Assembly (NCBI RefSeq): GCF_963924675.1
Contig: NC_089225.1
Coordinates: forward strand, 105,538,313 to 105,602,312
Direction of reading: 5' to 3'
DNA: 64,000 nt
From: Phocoena phocoena
Taxonomy: Eukaryota > Chordata > Mammalia > Artiodactyla > Phocoenidae
Within the stretch, counting starts at the first letter, position 1; each line of letters opens with the position of its first letter. The position numbers were made by a program, and so were the translations under genes. The notes under the pieces are model-generated. The model did no database searches. It saw nothing but the letters and a program-made list of their open reading frames with translations, and had not been told where the DNA came from. Positions 24,295 to 35,384 of this stretch are shown one piece after another.

Positions 24295-24462
24295 CAGGGC
24301 TTCTCAAAGGGTGGCACAGGCCCAGCATATCAACATCCTCTGAGAACTTACCAGAAATTCAAATTCTTGGGCCCTACCCTAGATAGGGGTGGGGCCCAGC
24401 AAACTACGTTGTAAGAAGCCCACCAGCAGATTCTAACACATGCTCAAGTTTGAGAACCATTG
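24295..24462 (+). mobile_element. MER5A-like hAT transposon
   Basis: Ends 'cagggcttctcaaag' and 'tttgagaaccattg' are the inverted termini of MER5A, with 'ttcttgggccctaccc' inside. No clear 8-bp duplication survives. Confidence 0.8.
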
Positions 24463-24899
24463 CTCGTTGGAAAACTAGAGAAATTTGAAGACATTTACAG
24501 ATTATAACCTCTCTTCCTTTCCATGAAGATGGACATGAAATTTGTTCTATCCTATGAGTGAGTGATTTAATCTGAGGCTTGAGGAAAGCAGCAAAATTCG
24601 GGAATACTCCTTGAGAAAAATGGAAGAAGGAGGTGAACAAAGCTAGGATCACAGTCCATGAATTTGTGGAGTCACTAGTGGGTCATCATATACAGTTTCG
24701 TTTTTTATTTCTTGGTCATGACAGCATGAGCAACGCTTCAAAGCCAGGAACATAAGAGGCAAATTCAGAGTACACCCAATTAATAATTCTGTCATTCATA
24801 AAGATGAAATTTACTCCATAAAACTCTGTCATGAACTAAAGAATTTTGGAATTTAAAATTTGGAAGCACATCCACCACTACTCATTCTGTCATTGAAGA

Positions 24900-25080
24900 A
24901 TCTCAAAATCTCTCAGTAAGCATTACTGCCCTTTCTTTAAACAGACAAAATAAAGACAAGTCGGTTGAAAAGGTTGATCCAGGGTCATCAGTAATCCAAT
25001 GGCACAATGAGGATGAGCTACCTAGGTCTCCTAATTCATTGCTCCTTTATTCTTTCCAGACTTGAGCAGACTCCCTATTT
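24900..25080 (+). mobile_element. MIR-like remnant
   Basis: The phrases 'acaagtcggttgaaaagg' and 'ccagggtcatcagtaatcc' suggest MIR. Weak. Confidence 0.35.
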
Positions 25081-26241
25081 CTCAATGTTCTGATCTACTT
25101 AGAACTGAAATCCATGTGGATGAAGCCAGCACATCTGTCCTCACGGGAATTGGTGGAGTTTGGCTCTAAGTGGGCATTACAGTCCATGAGAAGCATCAGA
25201 TGTGCCAAACATAAAGCCAAGACCTGACCCAGCTTCAGCCCCTCCATCCAGGGGCTAGGTCAAGTTCATCCATGTGCCCTACAAACCCTCGAGGCTCACC
25301 AGAAAGACCTCTAAATAAAGGTGGGTCCATGCAAAGAGAAGCAAAGTCGGCTACAATGTGAGGTCACTGGCAGATGGATGGTATCAAGTAAGCGGTGGTG
25401 GGAGAAAGAGGTTAAGTGAAATGGCTATAAATAGAGCCCTCAAAAGCATTACAAAAATCTACACCAGCCCGGGAGTCGTGACTTAGAGAAATGCGCACAA
25501 ATTAGTTGATGACCCAGCGTCCTGCCACAGCGCCGGCTGAGGGTGTCAGGGCTCCAATAAAGCCACACCTGTGAGCCTGCTGGGGAGGAGATGGAAGGGC
25601 TTTCAGGACCATGCTGGCTGGGCTCCTGAGGGCTGACACTACCACCTCTCCGGTTACTGTCAGGCCTTTTTTATGAGTTCACGCACGTAAAGACTTACAA
25701 CAGGGTCTGAATGTGATAAACACTCGGTGAATGTCAGCTGTTTATCCAGAGTGACTCTGACACATGTCCACTCAAATGAACTAACATGTGTCTCCCTTTT
25801 AATGACTCATTTAACGAGAGTGAACTTTTTTTCGCCAACATGTGAGACTCCACTTGCCTCCTCCACCAAAAAGCACGGCATCCTCTCCTCGTCCAGCAAG
25901 CACTGCTTTCCTCCCCGCGGATTCCATGGCTGTGTCCTCTGACCTGTGTCTGAAAGTCCACTTAGTATCATTTTTTATCGTCAGCGTTTAACACATTCAA
26001 CAGAGAAGAGAGGGAGGATACAAGAAGAAGGAAAGGGCGGGAGACAGATTTTTCAGTTTATCAAGAGGAAACCAGAGACTTCCAAACTGTTCTTTTCGGC
26101 CCCATACATCATCCCACTGCCAGCATCTGACTCTTATTCTAAACAACTTCACACTCCAATTAGAGGTTTACGCATGTACGTGGAGAAATCCATGACGTCA
26201 CTGAGAACCTTGCTGGCACTAGTCGGCTGCGTGATGCTCAC
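25081..26241. other. DNER intron sequence downstream of an exon
   Basis: A MIR-like 3' end may lie at 25675-25745. Otherwise I see no feature. Confidence 0.45.
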
Positions 26242-26364
26242 CTTTGTACTCTGCCAGGCACACGCACTCATAGCCGTTGACAAGGTCCCTGCAGGTGGCG
26301 GCGTTCAGGCACGGGGCAGAGAGGCACTCGTCGTATTCCTCCTCACAGTAGAGGCCATGGTAGC
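26242..26364 (-). CDS. DNER: DNER internal coding exon (EGF-like module), second of three
   Basis: DNER exon of 123 bp (41 codons), phase 1 to phase 1, joined in frame to the exon at 45440-45664 after removal of an intron of about 19.1 kb. On the minus strand the acceptor is 'ccctcag' and the donor is 'gtgagc'. The peptide begins GYHGLYCEEEYDECLSAPC and ends CVCLAEYKG. Its first cysteine closes the EGF module begun in the upstream exon, then it gives cysteines 1 to 5 of the next. CLSAPC matches the O-glucose consensus, CLNAATC matches the O-fucose consensus, and CRDLVNGYECVC matches the Asp/Asn beta-hydroxylation consensus C-x-(D/N)-x4-(F/Y)-x-C-x-C, which usually goes with calcium-binding EGFs. 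The acidic run EEEYDE before cysteine 1 resembles a calcium-binding EGF start but has Glu where Asp/Asn is usual. The reading frame is intact. Confidence 0.94.
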
Positions 26365-27630
26365 CTGAGGGACAGAGAGAAAGGTCTGCAGTCAAACAGG
26401 TACCATTTATATGCACACCGGACCAGCCTACAGGGAAGGCGGTGGGTGTTCACTGGAAAGTAAGGCACAAATAGATGCGACTGAAGGAACTGGGTCTCTT
26501 GGGGTATGCTGAAATGTGGATTTCCAGGAAGGTTATGAAGAATCTATTCTTATCACCCTTTGTCATGCCCAACTATAAAAGAAGTGATCCCACTGATCCA
26601 CCAGATGGTCCCATTATTATGTCACGTCCAGTGGTACCGGTGAACGGGAGATGTGGGTTACTAAGTGCATCAGCTGTGGTCACAGAAGGTAGCCATAGGG
26701 ACAGGACTCACAGCCAAACAGCTCCTTTCAAGGATGTGGAGCCCTTTTTCTTCCAGTCAATTAGAAAAATATATCTAACTAGGGAGAATTTTATTCAAGA
26801 AGAAAAGGATCCACGGATTTCCTTTGTTTTTCAAGCCAGAAAAGAAACTCAGCTAAAAAGGCTTAACTGAACTTCCTGGCGAAATGTGGGCTGTTTTTCT
26901 TTTTGTTTGTTTGTTTATTTAAAATGACAATTATCTAAATTATAATATGGTAAGTTGTGCTTAAGTTTTTTAACTATTAAAAATAGAATAATAGCAATGA
27001 AGAAAAAGAAACCAACGATTTCTCAAGAAAGATGGCTTTTATGCTCCTTTTTGCAAAACAGGTGTTTATTCTAAAGGACAAGAAGACAACATTCTTTGAG
27101 ATTCACTCACGAATGTTAGGCTGTTTTTAACTTTCAAAAACACGTGTTCCTGCCAATTTGCAGTGAATCTGGGCCATTTTTGTCTGGCCCTGTCCAAACA
27201 ATGAGAAACATGTGAGCACTTTCAGAAATCACCCTATGTTGGCTCTGAATTCAGATAAGCAGAAAAAATAAACGCTTGCTCAAGTGGGCACTGGAACCGT
27301 GAGCTCCTATCCAGCAACTCAGAGCCAGCCCTCGAGCTCAGAAAGTCCTGTTAGCTCAGGCTAATGCGTTGAACTGTTCTGTTTCTGGTTCCTATCACAA
27401 AAGTAGGTTAAGATCACATTTGCATTATTTCCGGAGCACTTTTCCAGTACGTTGCCATTTCAGTTGTTTTTGAACTGCTTTCCAAATTTAGGCAGTGATA
27501 GTGGCCCCTCTGAGGGGAACTTGACCTTCCTGAGGCAAATACACTAGGGATTTCCATTCTTCTATCTTCCCCTACTTCTTGTAGTTTTACGGAAATATTT
27601 CCTATCACTCTTCATCAGATTATTTCAATC
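26365..27630. other. Intron sequence with no recognised repeat
   Basis: Contains a short (TTTG)n tract near 26892-26915. No exon-like ORF bounded by splice sites. Confidence 0.5.
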
Positions 27631-27638
27631 ATCTAGAT

Positions 27639-27851
27639 CAGAGTTTCTCAACCAACAGCAATTTTGTCCCCCAGAAGATATCTGGCAATGTTTGGAGACA
27701 CTCTGGGTTGTCACAACCGGGGTGGAGGGGAAGGGGTTGTTACTGGCATCTGGCATAAGGATGCTGCAAGCCATCCTTCGATGTGCACAACAGCCCCCCA
27801 ACAAAAACCTACCCAGCAAAAATGTTAATAGAGTTAGACGGAGAAACCCTG
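27639..27851 (+). mobile_element. MER20-like hAT transposon, 213 bp
   Basis: The termini 'cagagtttctcaaccaac' and 'gagaaaccctg' and the internal 'atctggcaatgtttggag' identify MER20. Flanks are 'atctagat' (27631-27638) and 'ctctagat' (27852-27859), an 8-bp hAT target duplication with one mismatch. Confidence 0.88.
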
Positions 27852-27859
27852 CTCTAGAT

Positions 27860-28075
27860 CAGGGATCAGCAAACTGTGGTCCACAGGCCAAATCTGCCCC
27901 AGTCTGTTTTTATAAATAAAGTTTTATTGGGACACAGCCACACCCATCCAAGTATGTATTATTTATGGCTGCTTTATTCCAATGGTAGATTGAGTAGTTG
28001 CAACAGAGACCATATGGCTTGAAAAGTCAAAAATCTTTACTCTCTGACCCCTTATAGAACAAGTTTGCTGTCTTG
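27860..28075 (+). mobile_element. Second non-autonomous hAT transposon, abutting the MER20-like copy
   Basis: Left end 'cagggatcagcaaac' pairs with right end 'gtttgctgtcttg' as imperfect inverted repeats. The interior 'aaataaagttttattggga' is the familiar body of a common mammalian hAT MER family. Flanks are 'ctctagat' (27852-27859) and 'atctagat' (28076-28083). Confidence 0.85.
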
Positions 28076-28083
28076 ATCTAGAT

Positions 28084-28395
28084 TCACCCAGAAAATCTTT
28101 TTTCTTACAAGAGTTTTAGATATTAACCCCTTATCAAAGACATGGTTTGCAAATATTTTCTCCCATTCTGAAGGTTGCCTTTTACCCTGCTGATTGCTAC
28201 TTTTGCTGTGTAGAAGCTTCTTAGTTTCATATAGTCCCACTTTATTTTTGCTTTTGTTACCTGTGCTTTTATTGTCATATCATTGCCAAGATCAATTTTA
28301 TGAAGGTTTTCCCCTATATTTTCTTTCAGGAGTTTTACAGTTTCAGGTGTTAGGTTTAAGTCTTTAATGCACTTCGTGTTGTTTTTTGTCAATTG
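28084..28395 (-). mobile_element. Inverted 5' part of an old L1
   Basis: The minus strand reads ORF2 C-terminal sequence: CIKDLNLTPETVKLLKENIG, then KWDYMKLRSFYTAKVAISRV. It is the segment that normally comes just before the sequence at 28396 onward, but in opposite orientation. Confidence 0.9.
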
Positions 28396-29340
28396 TGTAA
28401 GATAATATAAATGGCCAACAGGTATATAAAAAGGTGCTCAACATCACTAATCATCAGGGAAATGAAAAGCAAAACCGCAAGGAGACATCACCTCACAACT
28501 GTTAAGATGGCCATAATAAAACGAAACAAAACAAAACAGAAAATAACACGTGTTGTTGAGGATGTGGAAAAATGGGAACCTTCATATACTGTTAGTGGGA
28601 ATGTAAAAGGCTGCAGCTGCTACGTAAAACATAAAAAAAAGTATAGAGATTCCTCAAAAATTAAAAATAGAATTACCATATGATCTATAATCCCACTTCT
28701 GAGTATTTATCCATAAGAACTGAAAATAAGATCTCATAGAGATATTTGCATTCCCATGTTCATTGTGGCATGATTGACAATAGCCAAGAGGTAGAAACAT
28801 TCTAAATGTCCCTCAACAGATGAATGGATAGAGAAAATGTGATATGATATATACATACAATGGAATATTATTCAGTCTTTAAAAAGAAGGAAATCCTGTC
28901 ATATGCTATAACATGGATGAACCTTGAGGTCATGTACTAAGTGAAATAAGCCAGTCACAGAAGGACAAATGCTTCATGATTCCACTCATATGAGGGATCT
29001 CAAGTAGTTAAACTCATAGGGGCAGAATGGAATGGTGGTATATATGTCAATACATACACTAATATGTATAAAATGGATAACTAATAAGAACCTGCTGTAT
29101 AAAAAAATAAAATTTAAAAATTAAATTTAAAAAAAAATAAATAAATAAAAGAAAAAAATAGAATGGTGGTTCCTGGGGTGGAGAAGAGGGGAAATGGGGA
29201 GTTGCTGTTGAATGGATACAGAGCTTCAGTTACGCAAAACGAAAACGTTCCACAAATCTGTTGTACGACAATGAGCATATAGTTAACAATACTGTACTGT
29301 ACACTTAAAAATTTGTTAACAGGATAGATTTCATGTTATT
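28396..29340 (+). mobile_element. Old L1 3' body, split by a short younger L1
   Basis: The + strand carries the rest of ORF2 ('caacatcactaatcatcagg', 'tggaatattattcagtc') and a 3' UTR that resumes at 29161 ('ggttcctggggtggag') and ends about 29340. With the preceding part it forms a 5'-inverted L1. Confidence 0.88.
29040..29160 (+). mobile_element. 121-bp L1 3' end inserted in older L1
   Basis: Carries the young L1 3' end 'actaataagaacctgctgta' and an A-rich tail. Flanked by the direct repeat 'gaatggtggt' at 29030-29039 and 29161-29170. The host L1 continues on both sides. Confidence 0.82.
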
Positions 29341-29345
29341 TGGTT

Positions 29346-29490
29346 TTTATCATTATTTTTATTTTTATTGTTTTGGCCGTGCCGCATGGCTTGCGGGATC
29401 TTAGTTCTCTGAACAGGGATCGAACCCGTGCCGACAGCAGTGAAAGCATGGAGTCATAACCACTGGACCACCACGGAATTCCCCTTATCA
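29346..29490 (-). mobile_element. Short CHR-2/Bov-tA-like tRNA SINE
   Basis: In + sense it reads 'ggccgtgccgcatggcttg' to 'ccaccacggaattcccc', the complement of a cetartiodactyl tRNA-Glu-derived SINE. Imperfect flanking repeats 'ttatcattattttt' and 'ttatcacaattttt' may be its target duplication. Confidence 0.85.
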
Positions 29491-29506
29491 CAATTTTTAG
29501 AAAATA

Positions 29507-29521
29507 TACACACACACACAC
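29507..29521. repeat. Short (CA)n tract
   Basis: Seven CA units. Confidence 0.8.
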
Positions 29522-30399
29522 ATAGAGTTAAGTCTCTTTTGCCTTCTTCTCAGTGTGGAACAAGGATCACCAGCAGCATCTTTTTGATCGTTTTGCCCTC
29601 CCAGCAGATCTTTCAAAAATCAACTTGGAAGGATAATATATAACCCTACAAGCATCTTCGACCTCTGAATTGTGGTGTTATTTATACAGACAGAAATCAA
29701 AAGCAAATTTCTTGAAATCTTCCACAATTGTTTTTATTTTTTGAAAACAGTATAATCATCCTTTTCCATTAGCAACATGAAAAGCAAGTGAGGAAGTTAT
29801 TTTACAGAGATAATTAGGCTGACGAGGTTTTTCTTCCTTGGGGGAAAAAAATAAAGGTTTCATATTCTAAAAGTGTTTCTTTAGAGATGGTAACATTTAA
29901 ATGTCTTTATGGAAATGTCAAGACACCCTTTACACTGCCAAAGAACCTAAATCGGACTGTTTGAAGAAAAAGGAATTTCTTCCATAACAGAAGGCTTCTG
30001 TGAAAATGAGACTGCCACCCCCTGCTGGTAATTAATTCGGACAAACAAATTAGCTCAGGGCAGCCCAGGGTCTAGAAAAATTAAGCTAGTCCAAAGAATT
30101 ATTTTAAAATAAAATCGAAGATCAGAAGGGTGGGGTCAGAGTAGCCCCTTCTGGGGCACTGATTTTTATCACCAGTGTTCTGATCTTTGCAGGACTTGAT
30201 CCTGTATATTCAGCTCCAGTCACTTTCTTAGACTTGAGAGAACAAAACAACCAACTGGATGTGGGGAGTGAGAAAGAGAGGTTAAGACGGCTGCCATGTC
30301 TAAAATGTGTGAGTAGATGATGCTGCCGTGAACACAACTATGACCAAAGGAATAACAGGTTTTAGAGGAAGTTGCCCAGTTGGATTTTGGACACGTTTA
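29522..30399. other. Intron sequence with no recognised feature
   Basis: No repeat family or exon recognised. Confidence 0.5.
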
Positions 30400-30755
30400 A
30401 CTTGGGGCTCACGTAGCCAGGTCCATGTGGCAGTTGGGAAAATGAGCTTGAATAGCATAGAAAAAGCACTTTGGGAGCTAGATGCCTGGAAGTGATGTTG
30501 AAGTTTTCATCAAAGAAGAACATGGAGAGGAGAAAAAGAGACCAAGGCCGGATCTACGTGGATGGGCAGATGGACAGCAAGAAGCCCAATCGGGACTCGG
30601 AGCAGGGACGGAGGAAGGAGAGGGGGAAACCCCAAGGAGTGCGGTAATGGAAGCCAAGAGAGGACAGGAATCCAGGGAGGGCTGGTTAACAGTGTCAAAG
30701 GCTCTAAGAGCAAGAATGACAACTGGATAGGAGATCTGGAGGTCACTGGAGACCC
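30400..30755 (-). mobile_element. L2-like remnant
   Basis: Purine-rich wording ('gagggctggttaacagtgtc', 'caaaggctctaagagcaag') resembles the complement of L2. Diverged. Confidence 0.4.
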
Positions 30756-30960
30756 TCAAAACCCTGGCTCTCAATGCGGGCTGTACTGCCCTTTAGAGGC
30801 TGTTTTGGAAATTGGGGAGGAGGAGGGATTGCTTATCATAACGACTGGAGGATTCTACTAGAATTTGGTGGGTGGGGGCCAGAGATAGTAAACACCTGGG
30901 AACATCTGGGATTCCCTTGCACAAGTGATGGCCTGGCACCCTCCACAACTCTGGACTGTT
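30756..30960 (+). mobile_element. MER20-like/hAT remnant
   Basis: 'tggaaattggggaggaggag', 'cataacgactggaggattc' and 'gtgggtgggggccagagat' follow MER20-type order. Ends are not clear. Confidence 0.5.
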
Positions 30961-31289
30961 CCACTGACCATTCGTGTAGGCAAAACCGTTTACAACCTTC
31001 GAGGCCTAGAACCCAACTGCTTTACACGTACAACAGTTTTTAAGATATACTGAGTTTTCCTGGAACATATATACATATATGTATTGATATACTGGGTAAA
31101 TCAAGAGAAGATTGTACTAAGAGTTGTTCCCCATTTTGGAATACCACTTCATAAGAGCAATAGCTCTTAAGTCACCAATAAAGCACACCTATATCAGCAA
31201 ACAAAACAAAATAGAATAAAAATCACCTCTTCGGGTAATTTTCTAAACACACTACCCAGAGTACCTTCCCCTAACAGTTACTCATTACA

Positions 31290-31465
31290 GCACTCAACCG
31301 ATTTCCATCACAACACTTATAAGGGTCTGAAATCATATTAACTTTGTTCTTTATCAATTATTATTTCTCTTCCTCCACTAGAATATAAGCTTGAAGGCAG
31401 AGGCTACGACTGCAGAGCTCTCAGTACAGAAAGCATGCTTAAATGATAGCTCTTGAATCAGCACC
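31290..31465 (+). mobile_element. L2 3' end remnant
   Basis: 'cctccactagaatataagct' and 'gaaggcagaggctacgac' are hallmarks of the L2 3' end. Confidence 0.6.
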
Positions 31466-31494
31466 CCAAATGCCACTGATTAAATCAATACACA

Positions 31495-31722
31495 TTTAAG
31501 ATATGCCTATGATGTGCCAGAAGCTTCCAGGTACTGTGATTACAAAACTAAATGGCAAGGTCTCCAACCACAAGGGGTTTATTGTCCGGTAGCATGTGAG
31601 TGGTGTCTGCTTCATAACAGGCCCTTTACCTGTGTTAACTTGTTTAACCCTCGTGACAACCCAAAATGATAATCATGGCTAGTCCCAATTTAAAGATGAG
31701 GAATTAAGAGTCAGAGAGGTAC
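31495..31722 (+). mobile_element. MIR
   Basis: 'gatgtgccagaagcttccag', 'taacttgtttaaccctcgtg' and 'aaagatgaggaattaagagt' follow MIR order. It is cut by the L1 that starts near 31723. Confidence 0.75.
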
Positions 31723-32747
31723 ATACTGGTCAGAATGGCCATCACTAAAAAGTCTACAAATAACAAACACTGGAGAGGATGTGGAGAAAAGAGAACCCTC
31801 CTACACTGCTGGTGGGAATATAAGTTGGTGCAGCCACTGTGGAAAACAGCGTGGAGGTTCCTCAAAAAAACTGAAAATAGAGTTGCCATATGATCCAGCA
31901 ATCCCACTCCTGTGCGTATGTCTGGACAAAACTAGAATTCAAAAAGATACACCCACCCCTATGTGTGTAGCAGCACTATTCACAACAGCCAAGACATGGA
32001 AGCAACCTAAATGTCCATCGACAGATGAATGGATAAAGAAGATGTGAAACATATACACCACGTAATACTACTCAGCCACAAAAAAGAATGAAATAATGCC
32101 ATTTGCAGTAACACGGATGGACTTAGAGAGTATCATACTAAGTGAAGTAAGTCAGACAGAGAAAGACAAATATAATACGATATCACTTATATGTGGAATC
32201 TAAAATATGACACAGGGGCTTCCCTGGTGGTGCAGTGGTTAAGAATCCGCCTGCCAATGCAGGGGACACAGGTTCGATCCCTGGTCCGGGAAGATCCCAC
32301 ATGCCGTGGAGCAACTAAGCCTGTGAGCCACAACTACTGAGCCTGCGTGCCACAACTACTGAAGCCCTCACACCTAGAGACCATGCTCCACAACAAAAGA
32401 AGCCACCCAATGAGAAGCCTGTGCACCGCAACAAAGAGTAGCCCCTACTCGCTACAACTAGAGAAAGCCCGCGCGCAGCAATGAAGACCCAACGCAGCCA
32501 AAAATAAATAAATTTAAAAATAAAATAAAATATGACACAAATGAACCTATCTATGAAACAGAAACAGACTCACATAGAGAGCAGACTTGTGGGTGCTGAG
32601 AGGGAGGGGGGTGGGGGAGGGGTGGATTAGGAGGTTGGGATTAGCAGATGCAAACTAGTATATATAGAATGGGTAGACAAGGTCCTACTGTACAGCACAG
32701 GGAACTCTACTCAATATCCTGTGATAAACCGTAATGGAAAAGAATAC
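31723..32747 (+). mobile_element. L1 (ORF2 C-terminus and part of 3' UTR), split by a SINE
   Basis: ORF2 C-terminal peptides are readable at 31781-32047 ([20 protein letters not shown]). The L1 is interrupted by a SINE at 32215-32526 and resumes at 32540 to 'gataaaccgtaatgg'. The usual last 100 bases of the 3' UTR are missing: a second SINE lies at 32748, and L1 does not resume after it. Confidence 0.9.
32215..32526 (+). mobile_element. CHR SINE, long subfamily, inside L1
   Basis: tRNA-like head 'gggcttccctggtggtgcag' and a 3' region ending 'acgcagccaaaaataaat'. Target duplication 'aaaatatgacaca' at 32202-32214 and 32527-32539. Confidence 0.96.
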
Positions 32748-32951
32748 AGGGCTTCCCTGGTGGCGCAGTGGTTGAGAGTCCACCTGCCGATGCAGGGGAC
32801 ACAGGTTCGTGCCCCGGTAGGGAAGATCCCACATGCCGCGGAGCGGCTGGGCCCGTGAGCCATGGCCGCTGAGCCTGCGCGTCCGGAGCCTGTGCTCCGC
32901 AACGGGAGAGGCCACAGCGGTGAGAGGCCCGCGTACCGCAAAAAAAAAAAG
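32748..32951 (+). mobile_element. CHR SINE, short subfamily
   Basis: Complete head to 'gcccgcgtaccgc' and A-tail. Candidate target duplication 'aaaagaatac' (32738-32747) against 'aaaagaagac' (near 32947-32956), one mismatch. Confidence 0.94.
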
Positions 32952-32956
32952 AAGAC

Positions 32957-34795
32957 AACGTGGGTACTGTAATCCTGAAATAGGCGCCCTGCCTCGAGTA
33001 TACAGCAAAGGCGCTGAGCAACGTCACCCCAAAGGGCACCACTATCCCGAGTCACTGCTTCACACGGGCAGCTAAGACCACTTCCGGGAAAAACTCAAGT
33101 AGCCCCGGCCCTGAACTTCCACGATTAATTAGCCCCGCTTTCACCAGTGAGAAGTTCAAATACCTGAATTTTCCTACGTATGAAACAAAAGTCTCTTTAC
33201 ACTGGGCTTTTAAAAAACCTACTCTTCTCCGTTTCCTCAGCCTCATCTCCTGAGACTTACCTCTGTGCTGGATCCGGTTTCCTGCTTGGCAGTCAAACTT
33301 TGACTCACTGCTCAGTCTTTGATCCCAAACTGTGTTTTTTCTTTAACAACTGCCTGTTCTCTTCTCATTTCCTTAACACACAGGTGGGTGAATTTAGGAG
33401 ATGCTCAGTCACAGTGGGTGAGGTGAATTTGCTAGGAAAAGCGGAATCATAGGGCAAAATAACCTTTGCACGCATAAATATGGAAAGTGGTTCTTTTCTT
33501 TACAAATGTCTGATTTGTACAAATACAAAAAAAAAAAAACGCCTGGAAAAATGTATTCCAAAATTGACAGTGGTTTTTGCTGGGCAATGAAACTGAGGGA
33601 TTAGCTTTTGTATTTTAAATATGCCAGTTCACTTTTTCTAATTTTCCACAATAGAAATATGTTATTTACTTGTGTAACACAAAGGGATAATATAGATACT
33701 TTATGGGTATTTTATGTGTAGTATCACAACTCCAAACCAGGTTGCTGATGACCAAGGGAAATGATAGCTGTACTCTGTGTCTAACACTCGATGGGACAAT
33801 AGGAGAACTGGTCAGATTAGGAAAAGTCTGACTTTATTAAGGGTTTTTTTTTTTTTTTTAAGTGGAGGGGAAGGAGATGAGGGCATTCCCATAGTGTATA
33901 GAGGGAAAAATCCAGTCTCCTTATAAGAGGACACTTTTTGAGACACGAGGGCTAGCCATCATAACAATATATAAATGATGACTATATAAATACACTAAAT
34001 GTATGGTAGGAAAGCAAACAACCGCTACTCTGAGTTAGTCCTTACAAATAGTTAGCACTCTCCCGAACAAATGAAAGAATGTATTGTAGATGACACAGCT
34101 GAACTGGGACTATGCTCATGAAGGGCCTCAGAAGTCCAGAGAACTCAGCAGTGAACCCACTTAAACAGACGCTCTTGCGTATCTAAAGGCATTTTAACCT
34201 TAAAATTGTCCATCATCTTGGGAATGGTTGTTAACTGCGTAGATCTAAACATTTCTAGAAGTTTCCTCTTAGATCTGCCTTTAGAACTAGGTCACAAACT
34301 AGTCACACGAAAAATTCAGTCTCTTCATAATTTTTGAGCCTTGTCTTATGAATGTCGTTTTTGGCCATTCATGATGCTTTTGGCCACTAGAGGGTGGATT
34401 CCACCTATGATCTATATCAGTTAAAGGGAAAAAAATGTTACTCGGGAGGTTAACGAAAAGGGAAATGTGTTTTACAAAAGGGAAATATATGGCACGAGAG
34501 GATGCAAACACTTAAAGAAGAAATATTGTTTCCTTTAACAAGAAAGTTTAACATTCATCTATTTCTTTATAGTTTACAAATTCACCCATGTGCCCTATAA
34601 ACATACAGCAGCTATGGTTAAAATTATCCGTGATAAAGTAGCCTATTTTTCTCACTGACTCGCTATAAAAATTATTTTTAAAAATGTAAATGCTTATAAC
34701 ACCATGGCTAAAGCACTAGGATTCAAGATGAAGTGTAACGACAAGATAGTATTTTCAACTTGATTTTAAAGATTATTGCGGTATGTGTGTTTAGT
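32957..34795. other. Intron sequence, largely without recognised features
   Basis: A probable old L1M 3' end lies at about 33490-33690, and a T-run at about 33845-33859. No exon recognised. Confidence 0.45.
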
Positions 34796-34809
34796 TATAA
34801 ACAGTAAGT

Positions 34810-34811
<2 letters not shown>

Positions 34812-34840
<29 letters not shown>

Positions 34841-35032
34841 GCGGTACACGGGCCTCTCACTGTTGTGGCCTCTCCCGTTGCGGAGCGCAGGCTCCGGACG
34901 CGCAGGCTCAGCGGCCATGGCTCATGGGCCCAGCCGCTCCGCGGCATGTGGGATCTTCCCGGACCGGGGCACAAACCCGTGTCCCCTGCATCGGCAGGCG
35001 GACTCTCAACCACTGCGCCACCAGAGAAGTCC
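34812..35032 (-). mobile_element. CHR SINE, short subfamily
   Basis: T-tract of about 28 at the left, tRNA-like head at the right. Perfect 16-bp target duplication 'tataaacagtaagtaa' at 34796-34811 and 35033-35048. The long tail and perfect duplication suggest a recent insertion. Confidence 0.97.
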
Positions 35033-35191
35033 TATAAACAGTAAGTAAATTATTTTAATGGCATAATCTTATAACCTCATTGATTATCTAGGATGTTTAT
35101 AAACACATGTAAAAATGGCTTGTAGTTGAGATGAGGTAGAGGATGAGGAGATCTGCAAAAGAAAAAGTAGGCATAAAGCCCTCACATTCTA

Positions 35192-35384
35192 GGGCTTCCC
35201 TGGTGGCGCAGTGGTTGAGAGTCCGCCTGCCGATGCAGGGGACGCGGGTTCGTGCCCCGGTCCGGGAAGATCCCACATGCCGCGGAGTGGCTGGGCCCGT
35301 GAGCCATGGCCGCTGAGCCTGTGCGTCCGGAGCCTGTGCTCCTCAACAGGAGAGGCCACAGCAGTGAGAGGCCCGCGTACCGTA
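35192..35384 (+). mobile_element. CHR SINE, short subfamily, without A-tail
   Basis: The body runs from 'gggcttccctggtggcgcag' to 'gcccgcgtaccgt' and then directly into the second copy of the 17-bp target duplication 'aaagccctcacattcta' (35175-35191 and 35385-35401). Unlike its relatives, it has almost no poly(A). Confidence 0.96.

Larger units (their letters stand above)
11440..26241 (-). other. DNER: DNER intron of about 14.8 kb between two EGF exons
   Basis: Phase-1 intron with donor 'gtgagc' at 26241 and acceptor 'tctctgcag' ending at 11440, minus strand. Its main content is the rearranged L1 at 15412-19180, old L1 pieces, one CHR SINE, an LTR and a MER5A copy. Confidence 0.88.

Noticed and set aside
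35192..35270. tRNA-Glu-like sequence considered as a tRNA gene
   Set aside because: It is the head of a SINE with target duplications. Its acceptor and anticodon stems are degraded, and the same head recurs in eleven copies.
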